DNA of 64,000 nucleotides from Hoeflea_A sp039025395 (GCA_039025395.1 JBCCOK010000015.1:1-64000); one strand, 5' to 3'. Numbered from the stretch's first letter, positions 8,856 to 18,075 are shown. A program made the numbers and translations. The notes: a model not told the origin generated them from the letters alone.

Positions 8856-10202
8856 CTATTCCAGCAACGGCGACCAAGCCGGGTCCGATCCGAAACTTGG
8901 GGTGGCCACCCTTTGCTCGTTATAGCCCGTCAGATCGATCGAATAGAGCTGTGGCCCGGCCGCACCTGCAGGCTGGCGAAAAAACATGATCACCCGGCCG
9001 TTTGGAGACCAGGTCGGGCCTTCATTGTGAAACCCGGTTGTCAGGATCCGCTCTCCCGATCCGTCCGGCCGCATGACACCGATGGAGAATTTGCCGCCGG
9101 ACTGCTTGGTAAAGGCAATCAGATCGCCGCGTGGCGACCACACCGGCGTCGAATAGGCACCATCGCCGAAGGAAATCCGTTGCTGACTGGTTCCGTCGGC
9201 ATTCATGACATAAAGCTGCTGCCGGCCGCCGCGATCGGATTCAAAGACGATACGGTTGCCATCGGGCGAATAGGATGGCGACGTATCGATAGCGGAGGTA
9301 TCGGTCAGGCGCGTTGTCTGTCGCGAGCGCAGGTCCATCGTGTAGATATTGGCATTCCCGTCCTGTTCGAGGCTCATGATCACGCGCTGCCCGTCAGGGG
9401 AGAAGCGCGGCGAAAAGGTCATCCCGGGAAAATTGCCAACGATTTCGCGCTGGCCGGTTTCAAGTTGCAGCAAATAGACCCGCGGCTGACCTTCGGCGAA
9501 AGACATATAGGTGACTTCCTGTCGGCTGGGCGAAAAGCGCGGCGTCAGAACGAGATCGTCGCCCTGCGTGAGATAGCGAAGATTTGCGCCATCCTGGTCC
9601 ATGATCGCCAGCTGTTTTTGCCGCTGGTTTCGGGGCCCGGTTTCCGATACGAAAACCACCCGCGTGTCGAAGTAGCCCCGCTCGCCGGTGAGGCGCTGAT
9701 AAATCGCATCGGCGATGATATGAGCGACACGGCGCCAGTTCTCCGGCTGCGTGAAAAATTGCTGACCAAGCATCTGCTCGTCGGCGAAGGTATCCCAAAG
9801 CCTGAATTCGGTGCGCAGCCGGCCATCGCTTTCGCGGCTGACGCGACCAACGACCAGTGCCTGAGCATTGATCACCCTCCAGTCTTCGAAACGCGGCGCG
9901 ACATCCGGGTTTGAGATTTTCTGTATAAACGCCGCTTTGTTGATTGGGGCAAAAAGCCCCGATCGCCGAAGATTGTCGGCAATGACCTGCGCTATGTTCT
10001 GTCCCACCTCGTCGTCGGACAGAAAGTCAGTTACGGCGATCGGAAGCGGTTCAACGTTACCCTGATTGATATCGATTTCGACAACTGCATAAGCTCTCGC
10101 TGGCAGCAGCACGAGACTGCCCGCAAGCAAAAGCCCAATCAGGAGAACCTGGCATGGCTTTGAAAAATGAATGGCGTCATAGGGTCTGAAATGTGCACTC
10201 AA
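8856..10202 (-). CDS. tolB: Tol-Pal system beta-propeller protein TolB
   Basis: 448 residues. A long signal peptide ends at about residue 39 (PARAYA). An N-terminal alpha/beta domain follows (to about 170), then a six-bladed propeller with repeated WD40-like PD40 units of the type FSPDGQRV, YSPDGNRI and WSPRGDLI. TolB is periplasmic and binds Pal and TolA. The start is TTG at 10202: no ATG or GTG is in frame before the hydrophobic stretch, and AGGACAGGA lies just upstream. Ten bases separate it from tolA, so translational coupling is likely. Confidence 0.94.
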   Translation of the reverse strand: MSAHFRPYDAIHFSKPCQVLLIGLLLAGSLVLLPARAYAVVEIDINQGNVEPLPIAVTDFLSDDEVGQNIAQVIADNLRRSGLFAPINKAAFIQKISNPDVAPRFEDWRVINAQALVVGRVSRESDGRLRTEFRLWDTFADEQMLGQQFFTQPENWRRVAHIIADAIYQRLTGERGYFDTRVVFVSETGPRNQRQKQLAIMDQDGANLRYLTQGDDLVLTPRFSPSRQEVTYMSFAEGQPRVYLLQLETGQREIVGNFPGMTFSPRFSPDGQRVIMSLEQDGNANIYTMDLRSRQTTRLTDTSAIDTSPSYSPDGNRIVFESDRGGRQQLYVMNADGTSQQRISFGDGAYSTPVWSPRGDLIAFTKQSGGKFSIGVMRPDGSGERILTTGFHNEGPTWSPNGRVIMFFRQPAGAAGPQLYSIDLTGYNEQRVATPSFGSDPAWSPLLE

Positions 10203-10212
10203 GGTCCTGTCC

Positions 10213-11268
10213 TCAAAACATCTGGCTGGGGTCGAAGTTCACAACGACGTTGGCCCATGTTTCATATTTCTCCGGTGGCAGGTTGTAAGGCGCGCAACGC
10301 AATACCGCCCGCCTTGCGCCACCCGCAAGGACCCGCCTGACTTGCTCCGATCCGCCCGTTGCCTGAACGTCCGGCTGCCCTTCAATAGCGCCGGTCCGGT
10401 CGAGACGCATCGTCACCCGGACGCGGACATCCCCACCATCCGACATACCGGGCACGATCTGCCAGCACCGCTGGATCTGACCACGCAGCGCGTCCATTTC
10501 CGTTTGCGAAAGTTGCAGCCCGGCTGTCGTCGTCTGTCCGCCGAGCGCCGCTTCACGTTGGCTGCGCTCAGCGCCGCCACCGGCCGGATCCTGCCGATTG
10601 AGCAGAGCTGCAATCTGATCGGCGTCAAACTCGCTTTCGTTCGCTGAGGCAAGTTGCGACGATTGCTGCTGGTCCTTATTGTTTTTGCGCTCAGGCGTTT
10701 TGGCCGTCTGTGCCGGGGGCGGCTCCGGTCGCTCGGTCGGCGTAGGAACATTCTCAGGCAGCGCCTCGAACGAAGGATCGGCAGCTTCGGATTGGGCAAT
10801 GGCTTCCGCCACGGGATCCGGCGCAACCTGCTGCCGCGGTTCCGGTAGCGCTGCCACCTCGGTCGCCGCGACCGGTTCCGGCTTCTGCGCAGGCCTTGGT
10901 ACAGATTCCGGTTCCGGTGAAGGGATCGTTTCCGCTATGTCCGCCTGTTCCGGCTCGGCAGCCGCCTCCACGACATTCTCCGAGGGTGTTTGTGATTCGG
11001 TTGGTTCAAGGTCGACCGTATTGTTGCCGATGTTCTGCGCGTCTTCAACCGGCTCCGGCCGCTCCGTCGGCGTTGGCGCGGCGATCTCTGACGCCGGCGC
11101 GTCCCGTTCGCCTTGTTGGATCTGCGTTATCGACGACACGGGAATAATGTCGACCGGCAGCGCTTCGATCTCGACTGTCTCATGCGACGGCGGTGCGGAG
11201 AGATAAATCAAACCCCAGCTCAGTACGAACGCGTGTCCTGCCGCGGATATGAAGAGGCCAAGTTTCAT
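10213..11268 (-). CDS. tolA: Cell envelope integrity protein TolA
   Basis: 351 residues. One N-terminal membrane anchor (about 5-25, FISAAGHAFVLSWGLIYLSA) is followed by a long Pro/Glu/Ala-rich segment (about 60-230). That segment contains PTPTERPEP twice, unlike the Lys/Ala helix of E. coli TolA but usual in rhizobia. The C-terminal about 100 residues form the TonB/TolA-like domain (IQRCWQIVPGM, VTMRLDRTGAI, AVLRCAPYNLPPEKY). It links the TolQR motor in the inner membrane to TolB-Pal. Gaps to tolR (9 bases) and tolB (10 bases) indicate one operon. Confidence 0.92.
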   Translation of the reverse strand: MKLGLFISAAGHAFVLSWGLIYLSAPPSHETVEIEALPVDIIPVSSITQIQQGERDAPASEIAAPTPTERPEPVEDAQNIGNNTVDLEPTESQTPSENVVEAAAEPEQADIAETIPSPEPESVPRPAQKPEPVAATEVAALPEPRQQVAPDPVAEAIAQSEAADPSFEALPENVPTPTERPEPPPAQTAKTPERKNNKDQQQSSQLASANESEFDADQIAALLNRQDPAGGGAERSQREAALGGQTTTAGLQLSQTEMDALRGQIQRCWQIVPGMSDGGDVRVRVTMRLDRTGAIEGQPDVQATGGSEQVRRVLAGGARRAVLRCAPYNLPPEKYETWANVVVNFDPSQMF

Positions 11269-11277
11269 TGACGCCGC

Positions 11278-11739
11278 TCAACCATCCTGCTCCTGCAGCG
11301 TAACGAGGCCAAGATTCTTGTAGCCGGCAGACGAGATCCGCGCCATGACCCTCATGACCGTTCCATAGTCTGCGTTGCGGTCGCCGCGCACATAAATGCG
11401 CTCCTCATAGCCCGTCGTCGCGATTGCCTGCAGTTTCGGAACCACCTCGTCTAGGGGAATGGCGGTTTCCTGGAGGAAGATTTCACCTTCCTGGTTGATC
11501 GAAACCGTAATGGGCTGGGTTTCCGAGTTGAGTGCCGACGCCTCGGTTTCCGGCAGGTCGATCGGCACGCCCACGGTCAACAGCGGCGCGGCCACCATGA
11601 AGATGATCAACAGAACAAGCATGACATCGACAAACGGTGTCACGTTGATCTCGCTCATCGGCTTGCGGCGGCTGCCTTTGCGGTGATTGCCGCCGCGGCG
11701 GCGGTTGCCGGCGACGGCCGTTTCGGTTCCCATAGCCAT
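11278..11739 (-). CDS. tolR: Proton-channel subunit TolR
   Basis: 153 residues. A basic N-terminus is followed by INVTPFVDVMLVLLIIFMVA, the ExbD/TolR signature. The first Asp in the membrane segment is the residue used for proton flow in this family. The periplasmic domain (about 60-150) carries the usual IYVRGDRNADYGTVMRVM block. It works with TolQ to energise TolA. It lies 8 bases from tolQ and 9 from tolA. Confidence 0.95.
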   Translation of the reverse strand: MAMGTETAVAGNRRRGGNHRKGSRRKPMSEINVTPFVDVMLVLLIIFMVAAPLLTVGVPIDLPETEASALNSETQPITVSINQEGEIFLQETAIPLDEVVPKLQAIATTGYEERIYVRGDRNADYGTVMRVMARISSAGYKNLGLVTLQEQDG

Positions 11740-11747
11740 GGCCTGAT

Positions 11748-12464
11748 CTACTCCGCCGCCTGACGCGGTTGCTGCTTCTCATCGAGCTGGCGCGAAAGAA
11801 TGCCCGCGAATTCGTCTGCAAAGCCTTCCATGCGACCGGTCAGCTTACCGGCATCGGCCGAAAACTTGTTGTAGGCAATGACCGCCGGTATGGCTGCCAG
11901 CAAGCCCATCGCCGTTGCCAGCAAAGCCTCGGCGATACCGGGCGCAACAACGGCAAGGTTGGTCGATTTCGAGCCTGCAATAGCCTGGAACGACGTCATG
12001 ATACCGATAACCGTGCCGAACAGTCCGATAAAGGGTGCCGACGAACCGATCGATGCAAGTGATCCAAGTCGGGCTTCGAGCTTCTCGGCTTCGCGCGACA
12101 GCGTAACATCCATCGCCTTGTCGATGCGCATCTGCAGACCGATGGGCGAACGGGCGCCGCGTTCAAACGACTTCTTCCATTCCCGCATCGCGGAAACGAA
12201 GATCGCGCTCATACCGCTGGTATTCCGGTCAGAGAGCATCTGATAAAGGTCTTCCAAAGATTGTCCGGACCAGAACACCTGTTCAAAGCGGTCGAACTGG
12301 CGGCGTGCGCGCACGAAATTAAAGCTCTTGTCGACAATAATCGCCCATGTCCATATGGACGCGGCCACCAGGCCGATCATGACGAGTTTGACCACCAAGC
12401 CGGCTTCAATGAAAAGCGCCCACAACGTGACTTCATTGGCGGCAGCAAGTCCAACCTGTTCCAT
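11748..12464 (-). CDS. tolQ: Proton-channel subunit TolQ
   Basis: 238 residues. Three transmembrane helices (about 22-45, 140-160 and 172-195) and the MotA/TolQ/ExbB motif region (LASIGSSAPFIGLFGTVIGIM) are visible. TolQ forms the pentameric stator core around TolR in the inner membrane. It is the first gene of the compact tolQRAB run. Upstream lies a 304-base gap with direct repeats instead of the short junction to ybgC seen in enterics, which suggests a promoter of its own. Confidence 0.96.
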   Translation of the reverse strand: MEQVGLAAANEVTLWALFIEAGLVVKLVMIGLVAASIWTWAIIVDKSFNFVRARRQFDRFEQVFWSGQSLEDLYQMLSDRNTSGMSAIFVSAMREWKKSFERGARSPIGLQMRIDKAMDVTLSREAEKLEARLGSLASIGSSAPFIGLFGTVIGIMTSFQAIAGSKSTNLAVVAPGIAEALLATAMGLLAAIPAVIAYNKFSADAGKLTGRMEGFADEFAGILSRQLDEKQQPRQAAE

Positions 12465-12768
12465 TGTACGTCAGTCCCAGAATTCGGAATGCCCGGTCGC
12501 AATTCGGAACCGGCATCCGCGTCAACTTACGCGACTTGCAGCCGGCATCGCTGTCTTGGCTTTCACCGATCCATCCACCCGGCTGCCTTGTCGCGGCAAA
12601 ATTTGGTCAAAGGAAGGCGCGCCACGGGCGCTCCCTTTTCAAATCTCATTAAGACACGTTCATGGTTAATGACAGGTTATGAAATAAGGCAAGGCTTATT
12701 TGAACTTAATGACAGGAACGTGAAACGCCTGCCGTGCTTCGCAATGCCTCGGATAGATCCTTTTCAAG
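12465..12768. other. Gap of 304 bases between ybgC and tolQ
   Basis: No gene seen. It holds an exact 11-base direct repeat (TTAATGACAGG at 12666-12676 and 12706-12716, period 40). Between the copies is a 7-bp hairpin (12682-12688 with 12695-12701). The region is the likely tolQ promoter and operator area and the ybgC 3' untranslated end. Confidence 0.55.
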
Positions 12769-13203
12769 CTAAAGCCCCAGCTTGGCTGCAATGTGTTCCG
12801 GCATCCGGCGCGCCCGTCCCTCGCGGTTTACAATCGCCACGGTCACCTGTGCAGTGACCAGCAGACGGTCGCCGCAGTGTACCTCCTGGTGAAGCACCAG
12901 CCGCGCACCGCCCACCTTTTGCGGCTCTGTTACGATGTCCAGGAGATCGTCCATTGCCGCCGGCGCGCGGAAATCAATGTCCATATGGCGTACCACGAAG
13001 GTCAGGCTTTCATTGTCTCCGGATTGTGCGAGGCGACGCTGTTCAATACCAAGGCAACGCAGGAAATCCGTGCGCCCGCGCTCGAGAAAATGCAGATAAC
13101 GCGCATGGTAGACGGAGCCTGAAAAATCCGTGTCTTCATAGTAGACACGCTGGGTAAGCCGGTGTTGATTGCCTTCCAGCCGGCCCGAAATCGTCTCGGA
13201 CAT
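12769..13203 (-). CDS. ybgC: Tol-Pal acyl-CoA thioesterase YbgC
   Basis: 144 residues, a hot-dog fold thioesterase. The active-site block YYEDTDFSGSVYHARYL at about residues 21-37 contains the acidic residues and the HARY turn typical of the YbgC/4-hydroxybenzoyl-CoA family. GGAGG stands 9 bases before the ATG. It is cytosolic; in enterics it hydrolyses short-chain acyl-CoA or acyl-ACP and associates with phospholipid synthesis. It heads the Tol cluster in the usual order but is separated from tolQ by 304 bases. Confidence 0.93.
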   Translation of the reverse strand: MSETISGRLEGNQHRLTQRVYYEDTDFSGSVYHARYLHFLERGRTDFLRCLGIEQRRLAQSGDNESLTFVVRHMDIDFRAPAAMDDLLDIVTEPQKVGGARLVLHQEVHCGDRLLVTAQVTVAIVNREGRARRMPEHIAAKLGL

Positions 13204-13385
13204 CCAAAACCTCCGTCAACAACCCATCAACAACAATGACTGGTTCTACTGTTGACGGACCACAATTTGCTTGTCAGATCAATGCTCTGTCGGCGTTCGG
13301 GCAATGGCATGGCACTTCTGCCATTTTATTCCCGTCACAATTGTGGGCTAACGCTCGCGACAACGGTTCAAACGGAGGCTGTGTC

Positions 13386-14606
13386 ATGAAGATTGCGGTT
13401 TTGGGTGGCGACGGGTTTGTCGGATGGCCGACCGCGCTGCACCTGTCCGAGAAAGGACATGACGTTCATATCATCGACAATCTGTCGCGGCGCTGGATCG
13501 ACACCGAGCTTGGCGTTCAATCGCTGACACCGATGGATTCGATACAGGAGCGAACCCGCATCTGGCATCAGGAAACAGGACGCCGCATCCATTTTCATCT
13601 CATTGATATCGCCCGTGACTACGACGTGTTGCGGTCCTGGCTTGCCGAAAACACCCCTGATGCGATTGTCCATTTCGCCGAACAGCGGGCAGCGCCCTAT
13701 TCGATGAAGTCAGACCGCCACAAGAACTACACGGTCAACAACAACGTCAACGCGACACATAATTTGCTCAACGCCATGGTCGATACCGAAATCGACGCAC
13801 ATCTAGTCCACCTGGGCACAATGGGCGTCTATGGCTACTCGAATGTCGGCGCGGCAATTCCCGAAGGCTATCTTCCGGTCGGAATCGAAACCATGGCCGG
13901 CAAGACAGCAAGCCAGGAGATCCTGTATCCTGCCAATCCCGGGTCAATCTACCACATGACGAAATGTCTCGATCAGTTGCTGTTCCAGTTTTATGCCCGC
14001 AACGATTCGATTCGCATCACCGACCTTCACCAGGGCATCGTCTGGGGTACGCACACCGAGCAGACGCGCCGCCATGACCAGCTGATCAATCGCTTCGACT
14101 ATGATGGCGACTACGGAACCGTCCTCAACCGCTTCCTCATCCAGGCGGCGATCGGCTATCCGCTTACAGTCCACGGTACAGGCGGTCAGACGCGCGCTTT
14201 CATTCACATTCAGGATTCTGTTCGCTGTATCGAGATTGCGCTCAAGAATCCGCCGGAGGCGGGAGAACGGGTCGAGATCTTCAATCAGATGACCGAAACC
14301 CATCGGGTTCGCGATCTGGCTGAACTCGTCGCGCGAATTGGCGGTGTCGACATTGCCTACCTGCCCAATCCGCGCAAGGAAGCGCCTGAAAACGACCTCG
14401 TCGTGCACAATGAGAAATTTCTCGAACTCGGCCTCAAGCCGATTACCTTGGAAGAAGGCCTGCTCGAAGAAGTCGTAGAGGTTGCGAAAAAATACGCCTA
14501 CCGCGTCGACCGCAGCCGTATTCCGGCGGTCTCGGCCTGGACAAAAGACATCGAACCGACCATCAATCGGGATCCGGAAGGCAAGAACCTGAAATCGGCC
14601 TCGTAG
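13386..14606 (+). CDS. sqdB: UDP-sulfoquinovose synthase
   Basis: 406 residues from the ATG at 13386, with GGAGG 8 bases upstream. The longer frame before it has no support. The enzyme converts UDP-glucose plus sulfite to UDP-sulfoquinovose, the head-group donor for sulfolipid. It is an extended short-chain dehydrogenase with Rossmann motif GGDGFVG at 8-14. The FAEQRAAPYSMKS stretch near residue 97 is characteristic of SQD1/SqdB, and YHMTK is the catalytic YxxxK. Its length matches bacterial SqdB (about 400). It is first in a three-gene run with a GT8-type transferase and an epimerase-like gene, the sqdBDC order known from Sinorhizobium and Rhodobacter. Confidence 0.95.
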   Translation: MKIAVLGGDGFVGWPTALHLSEKGHDVHIIDNLSRRWIDTELGVQSLTPMDSIQERTRIWHQETGRRIHFHLIDIARDYDVLRSWLAENTPDAIVHFAEQRAAPYSMKSDRHKNYTVNNNVNATHNLLNAMVDTEIDAHLVHLGTMGVYGYSNVGAAIPEGYLPVGIETMAGKTASQEILYPANPGSIYHMTKCLDQLLFQFYARNDSIRITDLHQGIVWGTHTEQTRRHDQLINRFDYDGDYGTVLNRFLIQAAIGYPLTVHGTGGQTRAFIHIQDSVRCIEIALKNPPEAGERVEIFNQMTETHRVRDLAELVARIGGVDIAYLPNPRKEAPENDLVVHNEKFLELGLKPITLEEGLLEEVVEVAKKYAYRVDRSRIPAVSAWTKDIEPTINRDPEGKNLKSAS

Positions 14607-14627
14607 AGCAGGTCAGGTTTGGCGATC

Positions 14628-15482
14628 ATGGGCGAACCTTCTGAACTGAGCGCCAGCAGGAAGGCGCAAAGCCGCCATGCATTCGTTACGCTCGTGACCA
14701 ACGCCGACTATGCGCTGGGCGCACTGGCGCTTGTCCGTTCCCTTGTTCTTACCGGAACCGAAGCTGACATTGTTGTCCTGCAAACGGGCGGCGTGTCTCA
14801 ATCGGCGCTCGCCGCTGTCGAAACGCTCGGCGCGCGGTTGATGAGGGCCGAACTCCTGCCCACGAGCGACAGGTTCAACGAACGCCACGCCCGCGCCCGG
14901 CTTCATGCCGAAGCGCCGTTTCCGAAGGGGCGAAAGCCGGCCTTTCACACGCCGCTCGATAATTTCGTCAAACTGCGCCTTTGGCAACTGGAAGAGTATG
15001 AGCGCTGCGTCTTCATCGATGCCGATGCGATCGTGTTACGCAACATCGATCGTTTGTTTGCCTATCCGGAATTCTCGGCGGCACCCAACGTCTATGAATC
15101 GCTGGCCGATTTCCACCGGCTCAATTCAGGCGTCTTCGTCGCGAAGCCCTCGGCAAAGACTTTCTCCGACATGCTGCCAGACCTGGACCGCCCGGACATG
15201 TTCTGGCGGCGCACTGACCAGACATTCCTGCAAAGCTATTTCCCGCAATGGCACGGCCTGCCGGTCTACTTCAACATGCTGCAATATGTCTGGTTCAACA
15301 TGCCCGAGCTGTGGCATTGGCCGTCTGTTCATGTGATCCACTACCAGTATGAAAAACCATGGGAGGAAGACAATCCGCGGGCATCGCAGCTGGCGCCGCT
15401 GATTGCGCTTTGGAAGGCGTTCCTGACGGGCGAAGACATCCCGGACATCGGCTCTCTCGAGGCGCCGCAACACCGCACATGA
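14628..15482 (+). CDS. sqdD: SqdD-like GT8 glycosyltransferase
   Basis: 284 residues from the ATG at 14628; a TTG nine bases earlier is an alternative start. It is a glycogenin-like family 8 fold: an N-terminal nucleotide-binding half and the metal-binding DxD in CVFIDADAIV (131-133). Further motifs are LNSGVFV and HYQYEKPWEED. In the sulfolipid clusters of Rhodobacter and Sinorhizobium, SqdD is the proposed sulfoquinovosyl transferase acting on UDP-sulfoquinovose. Its place 21 bases after sqdB, and the 4-base ATGA overlap with the next gene, support that role here. It is probably soluble or peripheral at the membrane. Confidence 0.88.
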   Translation: MGEPSELSASRKAQSRHAFVTLVTNADYALGALALVRSLVLTGTEADIVVLQTGGVSQSALAAVETLGARLMRAELLPTSDRFNERHARARLHAEAPFPKGRKPAFHTPLDNFVKLRLWQLEEYERCVFIDADAIVLRNIDRLFAYPEFSAAPNVYESLADFHRLNSGVFVAKPSAKTFSDMLPDLDRPDMFWRRTDQTFLQSYFPQWHGLPVYFNMLQYVWFNMPELWHWPSVHVIHYQYEKPWEEDNPRASQLAPLIALWKAFLTGEDIPDIGSLEAPQHRT

Positions 15483-16369
15483 AACGCGTAATCGTCACCG
15501 GCGGCAGCGGCGTGGTCGGCCGTTTCGTGGTTCGCGACCTTCTGGCGCATGGATATGACGTCACCATTGCCGGCAGAACACCATCGCGCGCTAATTTTCC
15601 AAAAGAAGTCGGGCATCGCGTCTTTGACCTCGTGCCCGAAACCGATTTCAGCGCGCTTGTCGCCGGGTTTGACGGCCTTGTGCACGCAGCCTTTTCACAC
15701 GCTGAAGGCCGCTATCGCGGTGGCGAAGGCGCAGACATCGCGGATTTCTGGCAGCGCAATTATGTCGCGACCGTGCGCCTCTTTCAGGCGGCTGAAAAGG
15801 CAGGGCTGCGGCGAGGGGTTTTTCTATCAAGCCGCGCCGTCTATGACGCTCAGCCGCCGGGCATTTGCGTTGACGAGAATACCCCCTGCTATCCCGACAG
15901 CCATTACGGCGCAATGAAGCTCGCCTGCGAGCGGCATCTTGGACAGCTTGCAGCCAATGGCAAGATGGCAATTGGCTTTCTCCGCGCAACCGGGGTCTAC
16001 GGCCGCGCGTCAATGGATGATCCGCACAAATGGGCGGAGCTGTTTGCCGACTATCTGGCGGGCAAGACAATCCAACCGCGTTGCGGCACCGAAGTGCATG
16101 GCCAAGACCTCGCCAGCGCGGTCAGGCTTATGCTTGAATTGCCGCAGGACGCGGTTTCCGGAGAGGCATTCAACGTCTCGGACCTTCTCCTCGACCGAAG
16201 CGAGCTTGTGAGGATCGTCCAACGCCTCACCGGCAGTCCCCATGCCCCGCCCCATGCTTCGGACCCAAGCAACCTCAACGTTGCCAGCACGGCAAAACTC
16301 GCCGCGCTCGGATGGCGGGCCGGCGGCATGCCACGTCTCGAAGCGGAAATCGCCCGCCTGATTGCCTGA
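15479..16369 (+). CDS. sqdC: SqdC-like NAD-dependent epimerase/reductase
   Basis: 296 residues. Its ATG overlaps the sqdD stop (ATGA), which fixes the start and implies translational coupling. The Rossmann motif TGGSGVVG covers about 7-14. A VFLSSRAVYD block and YGAMK supply the SDR serine and YxxxK. In Rhodobacter sphaeroides sqdC is the third gene of the cluster, and its loss is reported to accumulate a sulfoquinovosyl-dihydroxyacetone species, suggesting a reductase-like step. I assign SqdC from family plus position; sequence alone says only NAD-dependent epimerase/dehydratase. Confidence 0.8.
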   Translation: MKRVIVTGGSGVVGRFVVRDLLAHGYDVTIAGRTPSRANFPKEVGHRVFDLVPETDFSALVAGFDGLVHAAFSHAEGRYRGGEGADIADFWQRNYVATVRLFQAAEKAGLRRGVFLSSRAVYDAQPPGICVDENTPCYPDSHYGAMKLACERHLGQLAANGKMAIGFLRATGVYGRASMDDPHKWAELFADYLAGKTIQPRCGTEVHGQDLASAVRLMLELPQDAVSGEAFNVSDLLLDRSELVRIVQRLTGSPHAPPHASDPSNLNVASTAKLAALGWRAGGMPRLEAEIARLIA

Positions 16370-16371
16370 TC

Positions 16372-17427
16372 TTATGTGTCTTCCCCGTCCTCGCCGTCCT
16401 CGAACAGACCGATCTGGCGTTGCGACAGGTCGTGCGGCACATCGAGGCCAAGATGCCGCCACGCATTGGCAGTCAACAGTCGGCCGCGCGGTGTGCGCTG
16501 AATGAAGCCCTGTTGTATCAGGTAGGGTTCGATAATGTCCTCGATCGCATCCCGCGGCTCGGAAAGGCCTGCAGCGATCGTTTCGATGCCGACCGGACCG
16601 CCGCCGAAATTCTGCGCAATCATCGACAGGTATCGCGAATCGAGCTGATCGAGGCCCATAGTGTCTACCGACAGACGTGTCAGCGCCTCATCCGCGATTT
16701 CGCGCGTGACCGCCGGGGCTCCGGCAACCTCGGCAAAATCCCTGACCCGCCGCAGCAACCGTCCGGCAATCCGCGGCGTGCCGCGGGCGCGTCTGGCGAT
16801 CTCCTGAGCCCCGTCGTCGGTCATGCCGAGTTGCATGAGGCGTGCGCCGCGCCGGACAATGTCCTCCAATTCTTCGACCGAATAGAAATTGAGCCGTACC
16901 GGAATGCCGAAACGATCGCGCAACGGTGTTGTCAGCAGGCCGAGCCGCGTTGTGGCAGCCACAAGGGTAAAGCGCGCCAGTTCGATCTTGACGGACCGCG
17001 CCGCCGGTCCCTCTCCGATGATCAGGTCGAGCTGAAAGTCTTCCATGGCAGGATAGAGAATTTCTTCGACGGCCGGGTTCAGCCGATGGATCTCATCAAT
17101 GAACAGAACATCGCGGTCTTCAAGATTGGTGAGCAGCGCCGCAAGATCGCCGGATTTGGCAATGACCGGGCCGGACGTCGAACGGAAATTGACTCCCAAC
17201 TCCTTGGCCATGATCTGCGCAAGGGTCGTCTTGCCGAGCCCAGGCGGGCCGACGAAAAGCACATGGTCGAGCGCCTCGCCCCGCGCCTTGGCGGCCTCGA
17301 TGAAAACCTTGAGATTGGACCGGGCCTCCTGCTGCCCGGTAAACGCGTCGAGGCTCTGCGGACGAAGCGCCAATTCGGCGTCCTCGCCACGCGCTTCGGA
17401 CGACACGATGCGCTCCTGGTCACTCAT
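16372..17427 (-). CDS. ruvB: Holliday junction helicase RuvB
   Basis: 351 residues. A hexameric AAA+ motor that drives branch migration with RuvA. Walker A GPPGLGKT is at 60-67, Walker B VLFIDEIHRL near 110, and sensor 1 VAATTRLG near 155. The C-terminal winged helix reads PYLIQQGFIQRTPRGR. Its stop is two bases from the convergent sqdC stop, so the two operons meet tail to tail with no room for a separate terminator. It follows ruvA by 30 bases. Confidence 0.98.
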   Translation of the reverse strand: MSDQERIVSSEARGEDAELALRPQSLDAFTGQQEARSNLKVFIEAAKARGEALDHVLFVGPPGLGKTTLAQIMAKELGVNFRSTSGPVIAKSGDLAALLTNLEDRDVLFIDEIHRLNPAVEEILYPAMEDFQLDLIIGEGPAARSVKIELARFTLVAATTRLGLLTTPLRDRFGIPVRLNFYSVEELEDIVRRGARLMQLGMTDDGAQEIARRARGTPRIAGRLLRRVRDFAEVAGAPAVTREIADEALTRLSVDTMGLDQLDSRYLSMIAQNFGGGPVGIETIAAGLSEPRDAIEDIIEPYLIQQGFIQRTPRGRLLTANAWRHLGLDVPHDLSQRQIGLFEDGEDGEDT

Positions 17428-17457
17428 CGCAAAAGCCCCGGCATTTCGCTGCCAGTA

Positions 17458-18075
17458 TCACTGCGAGAGTTCCTTCAGCCCAAGGCGGATCAAGGCGGCT
17501 GAATCGGCCGTCTCACCGGCCGACCGCAGAGCCGCTGCAACCGCATTCGCTGCCTGATCGCGCGAATAGCCGAGATTGGACAATGCGGAAACCGCGTCCG
17601 ACACGGGGCCGGCAGCGACACCGTCGCCGATGTCCCGCTTCAGTCCAATCGTTGAGCCGTCTTCGGCAGCAATATCAGGCGCCTTGTTCTTTAGCTCGTT
17701 GACAATCCGCTGAGCCACTTTCGGTCCGATACCGGGCGCACGCGCAATCATCGCCTTGTCCTGCAGGGCAATCGCATTGGCAAGTTCGCTCGCCGACAGT
17801 GTGGAAAGGACGGCCAGCGCGACTTTCGCGCCAACCCCTTGAACACCCTGCAACAGCCGAAACCAGGTGCGTTCCGCCTCGGTTGCAAAACCAAACAGCT
17901 TCAACTGGTCCTCACGCACGAAAGTTTCGATGTAGAGTACAACTGCTTCTCCGGTATGCCCCAGCTCCGCAAGCGTTCGCGCCGAACAGAACGCCACATA
18001 GCCGACGCCATGAACGTCAACGATCACCTGGTCTGCACCAACCTCGTCGATTGTTCCTTTCAGCTTGCCGATCAT
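17458..18075 (-). CDS. ruvA: Holliday junction DNA-binding protein RuvA
   Basis: 205 residues. Domain I is an OB fold (MIGKLKGTIDEV to about 65). Domain II holds two helix-hairpin-helix motifs (LQGVQGVGAKVAL and APGIGPKVAQRIV). Domain III (about 160-205) binds RuvB and includes ALSNLGYSRDQAANAV. It is a tetramer that clamps the four-way junction. Its ATG overlaps the ruvC stop by 4 bases. Confidence 0.97.
   Translation of the reverse strand: MIGKLKGTIDEVGADQVIVDVHGVGYVAFCSARTLAELGHTGEAVVLYIETFVREDQLKLFGFATEAERTWFRLLQGVQGVGAKVALAVLSTLSASELANAIALQDKAMIARAPGIGPKVAQRIVNELKNKAPDIAAEDGSTIGLKRDIGDGVAAGPVSDAVSALSNLGYSRDQAANAVAAALRSAGETADSAALIRLGLKELSQ

Noticed and set aside
8532..9914. 460-codon forward open frame opposite pal and tolB
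   Set aside because: Shadow of the well-supported tolB and pal genes; no domain pattern.
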